Shown: piece after piece, positions 23,661 through 33,424 of the stretch
How positions within the stretch are numbered: position 1 is the stretch's first letter
How the letters are laid out: every line of letters starts with the position of its first letter
The notes under the pieces: generated by a model
Database searches by the model: none
Seen by the model: the letters and a program-made list of their open reading frames with translations, nothing else
What the model was told of the DNA's origin: nothing
NCBI GenBank assembly: GCA_015680685.1
Contig: MNCI01005400.1
Span: forward strand, 8,438 to 72,437
Length of the DNA stretch: 64,000 nucleotides
Direction: 5' to 3'
Source of the DNA: Gnetum montanum
Taxonomy: Eukaryota > Streptophyta > Gnetopsida > Gnetales > Gnetaceae
Program-made: the position numbers and the translations under genes

Positions 23661-23732
23661 ATTTATGCTTATGCATATCAGGATGTAGAAGGCTCATAGA
23701 ACTACCATGACATGCAAAAAAAGACACCAAAA

Positions 23733-23751
23733 GACCCTCTTTCTAGTACTA
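23733..23751 (-). promoter_or_regulatory. T1 primer-binding site, decayed
   Basis: On the minus strand this reads TAGTACTAGAAAGAGGGTC, just inside the 5' LTR. It aligns with the cleaner T2 site TGGTGCTAGAAGGAGGGCC. The primer tRNA is not identified. Confidence 0.65.
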
Positions 23752-23757
23752 GAAAAC

Positions 23758-25310
23758 TTTAGTGACTGAAAACGTAGGCGGCTGGAAAACACCAAGGGGT
23801 CGACGGGCATGACATTTTTGACCCCATACCCACAGGAAGGCTATGCTAGGTGTGTGTGGATACAGGGTGCCTTGAATAGTCTGGTTGATCATACAAGGAC
23901 TTGATTAGTGTCTATATAGCCTTTTGCAACATATAATTTGAAAATGGGGACGAAAATCTGCAATAATATTTGGAAGTAAATAAAGCAGAAAAACAATGCA
24001 ACACATGACAATAAGTAGGAAACAAAGTAAAATACAGTTAGAAAAATGCACTACTCCGAAGCTACAAGTTCACTCTGTCAAGGTGGATATAGTCGGTTGC
24101 ATAGCGTGATAGAGTGCAGAGATCCCAAGAGTAACTAGGACATGTAGAGCAAAGCAGGTTGTGTGCTTGGGTGCAAACTTATATGCTGACAATGTGGGGA
24201 TTCTACCAAGGTGGTAGAAAAGGGATAGAACAAAATGTCAGCTAGGAATGCTAAATTTTTGTAGTGTCAAATAGAAAGCTTACAATGCTCGATGTTAGAA
24301 TGTGCAGGTAAGAGAGCACAAATTTCCAGAGAGAGGAAGAGTGAGAAACTTGGCCAGAAATTTGAACCCTTTGAATGCTACTCATCAGGGTATTTATAGA
24401 ACCAAGGGCACATGAAAGGGACTATTTGGACGCCACATGCCCTGGGCCTTCACTAACTTGCTTGTGCTGCATGTGCTAGTATGACCATTGGACATGCATG
24501 ACCGTTGTGACTATGAGTCTACTATCCCGTAACTGTGAGCCTACCATGTTGTAATTGCAGCGTCAGCGTCTAGAGACATGTGCCAATGGTCCAATTAGAT
24601 GAAGTGTATTGATGTTGCACAACCACCTGCATGCTTTGCTATGTGTCGTAGCGTAGCATGCTCGGCATAGTATAGCATGTTGTCCCATGTTTTGCTACAC
24701 ATATGCTACATAATTGCTACGCTATGCTATGTTATGTAGCATAGTGTCTGGTCTGAGTCGCGAAAACTTGGCCAATCTACAAATCTTTCTTCCTACACTA
24801 TGGGACATCCAACCTTGCTGACCTTGCCCTTTGAGCTACCTTCTATCTCTTCTATAGGATTGCTATGCCTTGCTGCACCATGTAGCTCAACGTAGCATAG
24901 CAGCAAACATGGTCTGCCTCTTCCTAATGGAAAGGGACATTGTTGAAGGACTTAAAGTTGGGCAATGAAACTGGCTGTATAGTTGTTGCTATGCTACGCT
25001 ATGCTGCTACGCTATGGTGTAGTGTAGCGTAGCAGACTTCGTGACTTAGAAAACTTTCCAAACTATTTCGCACATCCAGAATGTTGCTACCAACTCCGTG
25101 CATCGTTTCTATGTAGGTTGTCGACTAGGCAAGCTACTTGGGTGGGCAAGTAGAATGATCCGTAGAGCCTATTCCTGCTCAAAGTAGAAAATTTTCCGAA
25201 CTAGCCAGCATGAACTCAGAGTGTTCTCCTCCCAAAGAACTACCGTAACGCTGCATGAATTGCAATGCCTGGTGAAGCAAGAATCACCTCACATTTTTTG
25301 GGGTGTTTCA
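23758..25310 (-). repeat. T1 5' LTR (right)
   Basis: Homologous to 7714-9303; its outer end is GGGGTGTTTCA, followed by the target duplication ATTGT. Its inner end is altered (TTTAGTGACT versus TGTAGCAACC). The LTR copies differ visibly by eye, mostly by transitions, so the insertion is not recent. Confidence 0.93.
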
Positions 25311-25579
25311 ATTGTCGTCTCTATAACATGAGCCCTCAATTCTTGAAATTATATGGCGATCACACCAAAGGTCAACAAAATGGGAAACCTCCTATTATGG
25401 TCCTTAATGTACCTTATGTAATAGAAAATGAAGAGGTTTACTCATTGGAGCAAGTTATGGTAAGTGACCCCAACCCACATAATGCTCACTACTATAGACT
25501 TAGTGACATCATGAACAACACATAGCAACAAACTCAAAATGACCCTTACACTCCCCCAAATAGAAGAGCTCCTAGTCAA
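25311..25579 (+). mobile_element. Host element H, part 2 (gag continuation)
   Basis: Removing T1 plus one ATTGT joins 7713 to 25316 in one reading frame (NDNYC / RLYNMSPQFL). The text KLYGDHTKGQQNGKPP, PYVIENEEVYSLEQVM and HAHYYRLSDIMN is the part between gag core and protease. It is interrupted at 25579 by T2. Confidence 0.82.
25575..25579. repeat. Left target-site duplication of T2 (GTCAA)
   Basis: GTCAA at 25575-25579 directly precedes the T2 end TGTACTGACC. The same GTCAA follows the other T2 end at 35000-35004. Confidence 0.92.
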
Positions 25580-27172
25580 TGTACTGACCTAAATTATCAG
25601 TCTAAGGCTGGAAGGGAAATAGACACTGAGAGATCGTTGGGCAGGCACAGTTGACCTTGCCTTCACCCAAGGGCAAGCTGGAAAAGTAAACGAAGGTAGG
25701 GTGCCTTGGATGGTTTGCACGCAAATCAACCAAGGACTTCCCTGAGCGAAAGCTACGACTAGCACTGGGGTTATCGTAAACAGGATGTAAATGGAATGTA
25801 GACAATGATATGAAATGTAAATAAAGCATACTGAATTATGAATAAAGCATAAACAAAGTTATATTCGTAAAGCATAAACAGAACTTAAACAATGTAAATG
25901 GGAGGCAATAATGAAACTGTATTATATTGTTTTAAAAAACTGTGCACCGGTCAAAGCGTAGTTGCATAAGTGTGAATGGCAAGTCAAACGCCTAGCCCCA
26001 GAAAGATATGGCACGATGATGCGATGATGTGAGAAGAACTTGGAAGCCAAAAATTGAATGTGCCAAGTGCCCAAGGATTGCAAGTTCTATCCTCCTTCAG
26101 AATTTCCAATCTCTCTAATCTTTGCCTCTTCCTCTCCCTTCTCTCTTGCTGCTTTTTCTTTGCTTCTCTTTGCCTCACCCTTTCCAATTTGTGTGAATTG
26201 GTAGGGTATTTATGGGGTTGGGCTAGGGTATGGCTAGGGTTTGGCTAGGGTTTTCTTTGACCAGGTTCAATGTATTTTACAATTTGTGGGTCATTCAAGC
26301 CCATAAAAAAAATACAAATTAGAAATACAAGCCCTCAAGTGATAAAAAAAATTTAAAAAATTTAAAAAGATTAGCTCCAACTCTGGGCCGCTTGGAAAAA
26401 TTATATTTCTTTTTTCTTTTTGCTGAATATTTGGCCTGATTTTGCATGGGCTTTCATATCCCTTTGCCATTTTATAGATTTCTTGAAAAAGAAAATCAAG
26501 AAGGATTAACACTGCCTCGCTTGTCTAGCATTCAGCGTGACTTGCAATGTGACCTGTAGTGTGACCTCCAAAACTTGCAATTTTGAGCTAAAATCTAGAA
26601 TTTCTGAAGGCTGGGACCCATAGTTATCAATAATGGACCTTGAGGATGACTTACACCCTTGAAATCAAGTCATTTTGGCTCAGTTTTAGGGCTCTAAAAA
26701 TTGGTGACGCTGATCCTTACGCTGTGCAACGTCTGAAAAAGTAACCCCAGCGTCACCAAGTCAAAATGGCATATTTGAAGCCCAAATCTTGATTTTCTGG
26801 AGGCTGGGAGCTACTAGGGACCTTGGTGAAGGTCATGGAGGGTCCTTGTGCTTGATTTTGGCATGTTTTAACTCAATTTCTAGGCTCCAAAAGTTGGTGA
26901 CGCTGATCCTTACGCTGTGCAGCGTCTGAAAAAGTAACCAAAGTGTACTTACCCAAAAACAAACATTTTGAACCTGAAACTTTTGATTCTTGATGTTAGA
27001 AGTTGGTGCATTAGCCTGTGGGTCCCGGGGGGACCTTGCCTATTGAATCATGGACCATCAGGGGCTGTTTCGGAGGCCTCCAAGTTTGGTCACATTGTAC
27101 TCATGTTGGGCAGCAACATGACTTAGCTTGATTCTTGTCTAAAAGTGCTAGGAAAAAATTAGTGGTGTTTCA
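25580..27172 (-). repeat. T2 3' LTR (left)
   Basis: Starts TGTACTGACC and ends GTGGTGTTTCA on the plus strand, matching 33425-34999. The U3 part holds about three degenerate copies of a roughly 195-bp unit containing GGTGACGCTGATCCTTACGC (26702 and about 26897). A TATA-like GTATTTATGGGG (inverse strand) lies near 26207. Confidence 0.93.
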
Positions 27173-28284
27173 TTGGCTCCTGTTTGTTGACATTTGGAGG
27201 AATCCACCTGAGAGGTGTCGACAAAGAAGTGCAAAACACCATGAGCAATAAAGCATCAAACATGAACCGTCGGCCCTTGGCTGGGTGTCATCGCACCATT
27301 TTCAAAAGTACATGGGATTGAGGGAATGTGGTTCAAGATGCAAGGGAATTGGTTATAACCAGGGAAGCTAGGAGGTTAAGGGTAATGATTGATGCTGGGA
27401 TTTGTGGGAGAGGAATGCTCTCTTGTGCACATGTTATGTCATTGGTCCTTGTCAATAGCCGAGTTTTTAGTAGACTCAGAACCAAGACATAGGAGGTGCG
27501 TTCTTTGGAGAAACAGGACTCTTATAGAGTATTTGCGGGGCCTACTGTAAATAGCCAAAGCCACACAATGATGTTCAACATGGTCTCTTTGAAACACAAG
27601 TGTAACTATAAGACAACTGCCTTCTCGCCTGGGGCTTGTATGAGAATGGCCAATAGTCTTTTGTTGATGATGTCAACGAGGTCTTGAAGACCTTTTCTGT
27701 GCATTTTGCTCTTTGACCTTTATTTTTTTTTTGTATTTTTGAAAGAGCTTGCTTTTTGTGCCATGCTCGTGTTTGAGCACTTACATTTTGCATCATGTAC
27801 TATGTATCATGTTTTGCGTTGCAACTGTTTAGAGAGTTACAGTGTGCAACAGTATATCAAGAGTTTTGAGGTGAGCAGAATGTATCAAGGGGGATGTAAT
27901 TTGAATAGGATAAGGGAGCATGATGGGGAAATAGGGGATGCATCGGGAGTCGGGAATGTACTTATGAATGGATTGATTAACCCAATCATGTGCATCAGGA
28001 AAAACGTGATACCTTGTCATCATGATGAAGTGCATCTTTGCACGAATGCCTCAGAAGTGTCATCCTGCAAACACAACTCCAAGAAGACAAGAAAACCACA
28101 AATGAAACAATCAGCTAAACACTTTTAAAAAGGAGATGGAGTCACCATGTGTAGCTTTCAAAGCAAACAGAATCATGAACAGCATCAGTTTCATTAGGTC
28201 CCATGGGATGAATCATGCAATAAGTCTTTGTGGAACAGAAACAACTAACTGCAACAATAGATCTTTTCCAATTTTTCCTGGTCA
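27173..28284. other. T2 3' region with plus-strand open frames, unassigned
   Basis: Next to the LTR the minus strand reads AACAGGAGCCAA, a likely polypurine tract (27173-27184). From about 27350 to 27690 a plus-strand frame with one TAG reads REARRLRVMIDAGICGRGML.., and 27706-28128 is an open frame of 140 codons. Neither resembles a family I know. They might be the remains of an opposite-strand gene like that of T1, but no sequence match is visible. Confidence 0.4.
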
Positions 28285-28509
28285 TCAATGATGTCACTAG
28301 TTTATAGTCTTAGCAGATTGTTGTGGATTAGTTTCACGTCATAACCCCTTGGACGGTGCTAGTTTAGCGTTGTAGCAGATGGTGCATTGCTAGTTTATAG
28401 TCATGGTGGACTATAAAGAGGCAAACTAGTTTATACTCTTAATGGACTCTAGAAGTTAGTTTCATGTCATGGCAGATGGATGTAGCAGTTTAGTGTCATA
28501 CCAGATAGA

Positions 28510-28775
28510 AATCTATGGTATTAGTTTTAAGTCATGATCCAAGACTATTCTGTGGTATCAGTTTTAAGTCATGATCCAGGACTATTCTGTGGTATCATTT
28601 TTAAGTCATGATCTAGGACTATTCTGTGGTATCAGTTTTAAGTCATGATCCAAGACTGTTCTATGGTATCAGTTTTAAGTCATGATCCAGGACTATTCTT
28701 GTGGTATCAATTTTAAGTCATGATCCAGGACTGTTCTATGGTATCATTTTTAAGTCATGATCTAGGACTATTCTG
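28510..28775. repeat. 37-bp tandem array in T2
   Basis: About seven units of AGTTTTAAGTCATGATCC followed by AGGACTATTCTGTGGTATC, with few differences. Upstream, 28285-28510, are looser units with AGTTTATAGTC and AGTTTCATGTC spacing 35-60 bp. Confidence 0.93.
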
Positions 28776-29395
28776 TGCTAGTTTATAGTCATAGTGGACT
28801 AATGCTTACCTTGCTTGTGTAAAGTGTGATGCTTCATGCATGGTCATACCACATCCTTGTGAGATCCTGCAATAATCAAATAGGAAGAAAACAACATCAA
28901 GCAACACCTACCGTACATAGAGTTAGAATGTATGAATGAAAGTAAAGTAATGCAAAAAATGATAGTTTTAGGTCGTTTGAGGCCGTATGCTAGTTTAAGG
29001 CCTTTTTAGGCCATGTATTTTTGTAGTTTTATGTTTTTTATTGTTTTTCTTTGTTTTCTAGAGTATATGTGTGCAACTAAATGTAACGTAAATTTCTAAA
29101 GTGTAGTGCAAGATGTAAGGTAAATACTTGGAAAAGAAAGTAATGACCGTGCAAGAATCTAAATTGTAACTTGTAACCTGTAAGCAAAAATTCAATGTAA
29201 GATGTTGAAAGTTTGTAAATCTATAATTTTTTTGGCTCTAGTTTAAAGCCATTTTAGGCTTGGTACATCAATTTAAAGTCTTGATGGACTATTGCATCTA
29301 TTGTTAAAGAAAGGATAACCAGTTTTATGCCATGGTGGGCCAAAGGTAGTAACATTTTCAAAAAGTTTTTAACTAAATCGGGCATTTCTGACCAT

Positions 29396-29718
29396 GGTTA
29401 GTTTAACGTCATTTCGGATAGTTCGTAGTTTAATGTCATTTCAAACGGTTCGTAGTTTAACGTCATTTCAGAAAGTTCGTAGTTTAACATCATTTCGGAC
29501 AGTTCGTAGTTTAACGTCATTTCGGATAGTTTGTAGTTTAACGTCATTTTGGACAGTTTGTAGTTTAACGTCATTTCAGACAGTTCATAGTTTAACGTCA
29601 TTTTGGGAAGTTTGTAGTTTAACGTTATTTTGGACAGTTCGTAGTTTAACGTCATTTCGGACAGTTCGTAGTTTAACATCATTTCGAACAGTTTGTAGTT
29701 TAACGTCATTTCAGACAG
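29396..29718. repeat. 27-bp tandem array in T2
   Basis: Twelve units with core AGTTTAACGTCATTTCGG and spacer ACAGTTCGT or variants. Because 27 is a multiple of three and the unit has no stop in one frame on each strand, it gives open frames on both strands (9-residue repeats SLTSFRTVR on plus, MTLNYELSE on minus). Translation is not implied. Confidence 0.95.
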
Positions 29719-29789
29719 TTTGTATAATTTGTTCTAGTTGTTGAGTTGCCTCTTGATCTTTTGTAGCTTAACGTGTAGGGCTGGGTGTA

Positions 29790-30561
29790 TGGGTATGATT
29801 TTATATTCACCTTCCCCTTCATCAATGATGTCAAAGGGTAGTTCCGACCAAGAAACATCAGTAGGAATGGCTCCTATGTCTGTGTCTTCTTATGTTTCTT
29901 GAGTGCTAGTTGGATTATGAGTCAACATTGGGTTCACGTTCTGATGTATGTCCATGGTTTCTTGTTTAGGCTTAATGAACTCAATTTCTAACCCTTGATC
30001 TACCTCAAGGTATGAGGAAATGATCGATGATGTTGTATCCCCATGTATGATGATCTCACCACCCTNNNNNNNNNNNNNNNNNNNNNNNNNNNNNNNNNNN
30101 NNNNNNNNNNNNNNNNNNNNNNNNNNNNNNNNNNNNNNNNNNNNNNNNNNNNNNATTACATTTCTTGCTGCACCATCATCGACATGCACCCTATGTATTT
30201 TGAACTGATTAACCTATATTGTTATGAACATAGGAGCTGTGGTGATTTCCCTTGTTTTCTCATCTAGCTTAATGTCCTTAACATGGAACTCTAAGGATGT
30301 GGTCTTCAATTCCTGAAGTTGTCGGGATAATACTGCATAAATGGATGGTTCATCTGCAGGAAGATCCTCACTAACAGGAATTGAAGTTAGCATCCGTTCG
30401 AGAGCCTCTCGATGTACTAGTGAAGTCATTACTAGGTCATACAAACTTAAAGAGGTATTCTTTTGTTTTAGGGCTTGTGTAACCTGGGTCAATGCATTTG
30501 CTATGTCTTTACCGTTTGGGACATTCTTATCTGTAGAGATTTGGTCCATTTGACCTAGCAT
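29790..30561 (-). pseudogene. T2 protease region, with sequence gap
   Basis: The frame 30561-30214 (SLYDLVMTSLVHREALERML, FHVKDIKLDEKTREITTAP) leads into HVDDGAARNV at about 30189-30160, the protease active-site position (D-D-G in place of D-T-G). A run of N (30066-30154) removes the middle. The flap GGEIIIHGDTT and the tail SELPFDIIDEGEGEYKIIP (about 29850-29790) follow. It corresponds to the T1 protease block. Confidence 0.7.
30066..30154. other. Assembly gap (N run)
   Basis: 89 undetermined bases inside the T2 protease. Confidence 1.
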
Positions 30562-31209
30562 TCGTATTTCTCATGGAGGGCTTTTTACATTAGTAGCTGA
30601 GGATGCTAAGTTTGGGATATGACTTGTGAGTTCATCTTTGTTTTGGTGACTTGTACTAGGCTCATTAACGGATGAACTTATGGGAATGGTGCTTAGCAGT
30701 GCAGGCTTTGGCAATCCTAATTTGTGTCCATGGTTTCCTCTCTCCATGCACTCTCTTTTTTCCTTTTCCAAGGACTCTCTTATTACCCTATCGACAAGAC
30801 GTTCTCGCGCAGGTCTTCAAGAAGTGGAGGTCGGTTGTGTGCCAAGGTGTTTTTGCACCCGAACCACAAAGGGAATGGGTTAGTTTTCAGATGGTATGTT
30901 TGTTGTGGTGTCAACCGAAGGAGGTATGTGGATGATGAATGGTTTTGATGGTGTGGGGGATGTGCATGTGGTAAAAGGGGTTTGAGGAGATGTTGGGGTA
31001 GATGTGTTTTCTGAAGGCCTCTGAATCACAAAAGGTCTTCACGGAAATTCTTGTCTATTTTCCATATGGATAGTATTAATCACATATGGGGCATCATTGG
31101 TTTTGGTATTGAGAGGATCTTTGTAGACCCCCATGGATTGGTTTTGGGGCCTTACTGGGTTTGTCTCATCGAATACAACTTCACCTCCATCTATCATGCG
31201 TTGTATGTC

Positions 31210-32898
31210 TTATTTCAATGCAAAGTAGTAATCAATCCCATGACCACACCGTTGATGATATTCACAAAACCTATCCAACCTAAAGCCTTTTGGGATGGGA
31301 GGTTCATTGGATGTTGCTAAGGCTAGATTTTTGGCCAATTCGCAAAAGCGATCATGTCTTTGTGAGGCCGCAGGAGACATTTGTTTGTGTTGAATTAGCC
31401 CAGCTTTTAGAAGTTGATCAAGCAGTTGTGAAGGCTTCATGGGCAATGGTGTGTATTGAGTAGGGTCTTTCCTTTCAAAGGTACGTGCATGACCTATGTT
31501 GTTGTTTCTATTTCTGGAACTTTCAGGTGTATGAGTGGGTGTTGTTTTTTCATAGTTGTTTGGGATAGTGGGTTCTTTTCCCTCAGCCACTGCTACTACC
31601 ATTATTTTGGATTTATCTTTCCTTATATGTTGGCTTCTAAAGGCTGAGTAGGCTAGGTCATTACTTGTTTGTGCCGCTTTTTCTATGTCTTTGATTTGTA
31701 CGAATGCTTGGCTCAATGGGCGGGCTTTCAGGTAGTAAAGTTTTGACTTAATAAAGTGATTCACTGCTAATTTGAGGATGGTGAGTAAATTTGTTTCGAG
31801 GATAGGTTCGTGAAGTTCGTTTAAGGTTGCACTCCACCTTTGGATAGATTTTTGTGTTGGCTCGAAAGGTGCTTGTTTAACTTGAATCAAGTTTTCTAAT
31901 GTGGCTTCAGGTTTCAAATTGTACTTGAAACAGGTGACAAACTGATGTACCAAATTCTCTAAAGAAGATATGGAGCTATGGGGTAAAGATCGATACCAAT
32001 CTAAGGCTTTTCCGATTAAGGACATTGCAAACACTTGCAAGATTACATGGGGCCATGCTTGAAGTAAAAGGCTTTCAGTTCTAAATGTCACTAGGTGGGC
32101 ATTTGGGTCCCCTTCTCCATTGTACTTGGTCAATTGAGGTAATGAGATTCCTTTTGGCAAGGTCAAGGGTGAAACTGAGGGATCAATTATGTTATCTTGA
32201 TAGAAATCTAGTACCTTGACTTCCTCATTGTTAAAATTTTGAAGGCATTTTAATTCTTCTGCCAGTGAGTGCACCATTTTTTGTGTGTCCGCCCATTCTT
32301 GGGCGGTAGGCAAACCAATGGATTGAGTTGATTGTGGATGATAATGATTTAATTGTTGCATTGTTTGTGGAAAAGCAGGTTGTTGGGCTAACATTTGTTG
32401 TGGTTGGATGGTATTCGGGACTGAGACTACTAGTGGAACCCATTGCCCAGCCACATGTTGTGAGGCAACACCTTGAACATGTTGGGTAGGAGTAATCAAT
32501 GGTGCCCTATGAATTTGCATCTGGGGTATGTAATGGGTGGATGTAGAAGCTGATATGACTGATGGTATTCTAATTACTTGAGGTTGGAGGATTGACCCTG
32601 CGTTGGTTTGGGGGAGTTGTTGGGATTGCACTGGTGGAGGAATGATGGAAGTGGATGCATCCGAGTGAATGTTATTGAGCACGGAGAAGATAGGGATGGA
32701 ATGGGAAACAGGTTCTTGAACGTTTGTGGATGAAGAAGGAAACATAGTTTCTTCTAGGAAAGGATGGGATAATAGGTTTGTGTGGGCATGGGGGCTAACA
32801 GTATGGTATGATTCTCCATGTTTAGATTGGGCTGCAAAGTCATCTTCTTCATCTTGAGTATCTATGGGAGGTAGTTGTAAGGCTTGACTTCTACTCAT
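31210..32898 (-). CDS. T2 gag, uninterrupted 562-codon frame
   Basis: Structural capsid-type polyprotein. The N-terminal 200 residues are Gln/Pro/Thr/Ser-rich and low complexity. Around residues 250-400 is the retrotransposon gag core (LTKYNGEGDPNAHLVTF, MSLIGKALDWYRSLP, SSISSLENLVHQFVTCFKY). Near the C-terminus is FRLDRFCEYHQRCGHGIDYY, a CxxH..GH-type zinc knuckle whose last Cys reads Tyr. It is the longest open frame of the window and has no internal stop, unlike the T1 copy, so T2 is younger or its gag is better conserved. The start MSRSQ is the first Met of the frame. Confidence 0.88.
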   Translation of the reverse strand: MSRSQALQLPPIDTQDEEDDFAAQSKHGESYHTVSPHAHTNLLSHPFLEETMFPSSSTNVQEPVSHSIPIFSVLNNIHSDASTSIIPPPVQSQQLPQTNAGSILQPQVIRIPSVISASTSTHYIPQMQIHRAPLITPTQHVQGVASQHVAGQWVPLVVSVPNTIQPQQMLAQQPAFPQTMQQLNHYHPQSTQSIGLPTAQEWADTQKMVHSLAEELKCLQNFNNEEVKVLDFYQDNIIDPSVSPLTLPKGISLPQLTKYNGEGDPNAHLVTFRTESLLLQAWPHVILQVFAMSLIGKALDWYRSLPHSSISSLENLVHQFVTCFKYNLKPEATLENLIQVKQAPFEPTQKSIQRWSATLNELHEPILETNLLTILKLAVNHFIKSKLYYLKARPLSQAFVQIKDIEKAAQTSNDLAYSAFRSQHIRKDKSKIMVVAVAEGKEPTIPNNYEKTTPTHTPESSRNRNNNIGHARTFERKDPTQYTPLPMKPSQLLDQLLKAGLIQHKQMSPAASQRHDRFCELAKNLALATSNEPPIPKGFRLDRFCEYHQRCGHGIDYYFALK

Positions 32899-33000
32899 AA
32901 GAATTTGGGATATGATTTTGTGATGGTTTTCAGATAGTGGGATTATGTCAAAAGCTAAAGGGGTAATCTCACATCCTCCTTTATGGATGAATTCATATTC

Positions 33001-33342
33001 TCACTTACCTTCCCCCTCTATAAAATCAATGGGTAGGCTGGCTTGGATCTTAACACAGATAAAATTATATTGTTCGGGTGTAGGAGTTGCGTGAATAGAG
33101 CCTTTGCCTTGTAGCCTGAGGGATTGGCGTGTAGGGCCTTGAGGATTTATGTGTTCAATAACGGTTATAGATTCCATAGCAGTCATAGCATTTGAAGCAA
33201 TTGGTAGTGTTACTGGGTTGACTTGGGAAGATTCCATGATAAATGTAAATGGACTGGGATAGATGAATGGAGTTGGATCGTAAGTAGTTGTAGTGTGGGG
33301 TGACACAAGCTTAGTGTGATCAACAGGGATAAAGAGACTCAA
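33001..33342 (-). CDS. T2 leader ORF (113 codons) upstream of gag
   Basis: Lies between the 5' LTR/primer site and gag. It is Thr/Pro-rich, then NFICVKIQASLPIDFIEGEG and a stop. The SLPIDFIEGEG segment resembles ELPFDIIDEGEGEY at the end of the protease region (about 29850-29790). The end overlaps AAG/GTAAGTGAG, a strong plant splice-donor match, so the frame may be spliced rather than ended there. Function unknown. Confidence 0.45.
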   Translation of the reverse strand: MSLFIPVDHTKLVSPHTTTTYDPTPFIYPSPFTFIMESSQVNPVTLPIASNAMTAMESITVIEHINPQGPTRQSLRLQGKGSIHATPTPEQYNFICVKIQASLPIDFIEGEGK

Positions 33343-33400
33343 ATGGGCAAGATGGATGAGTTTTGATAGATAGTGAGGTTTTAATCAATAACAAGAAAGA

Positions 33401-33419
33401 GGCCCTCCTTCTAGCACCA
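33401..33419 (-). promoter_or_regulatory. T2 primer-binding site
   Basis: On the minus strand this is TGGTGCTAGAAGGAGGGCC, 5 nt inside the LTR end GTCAGTACA. The TGG start fits the CCA end of a tRNA. The same site, decayed, is in T1. The tRNA is not identified. Confidence 0.75.
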
Positions 33420-33424
33420 AAAAC

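Larger units (their letters stand above)
7714..25310 (-). mobile_element. T1: 17.6-kb Tat-like Ty3/gypsy retrotransposon, minus strand
   Basis: Two LTRs (7714-9303 and 23758-25310) in direct orientation bound the element, with a perfect 5-bp target duplication ATTGT. On the minus strand the order is 5' LTR, leader with tandem repeats, gag (about 22700-20840), protease (about 19870-19265), an opposite-strand transcription unit (14862-18864), RT-RNase H-second RNase H-integrase (13990-10612), a 3' region with tandem repeats, purine-rich tract, 3' LTR. The very large size, the second RNase H and the tandem-repeat-rich spacers point to the Tat (Ogre/Retand-like) lineage. All sense domains carry stops, so it is not autonomous now. 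Confidence 0.95.

Noticed and set aside
28285-29718. CRISPR-like array
   Set aside because: Units are contiguous tandem repeats without unique spacers, within a plant retrotransposon.
29394-29744. Repeat protein encoded by the 27-bp array
   Set aside because: Both strands are open only because the unit is 27 bp without stops; no start context, flanking domain or conservation argues for translation.
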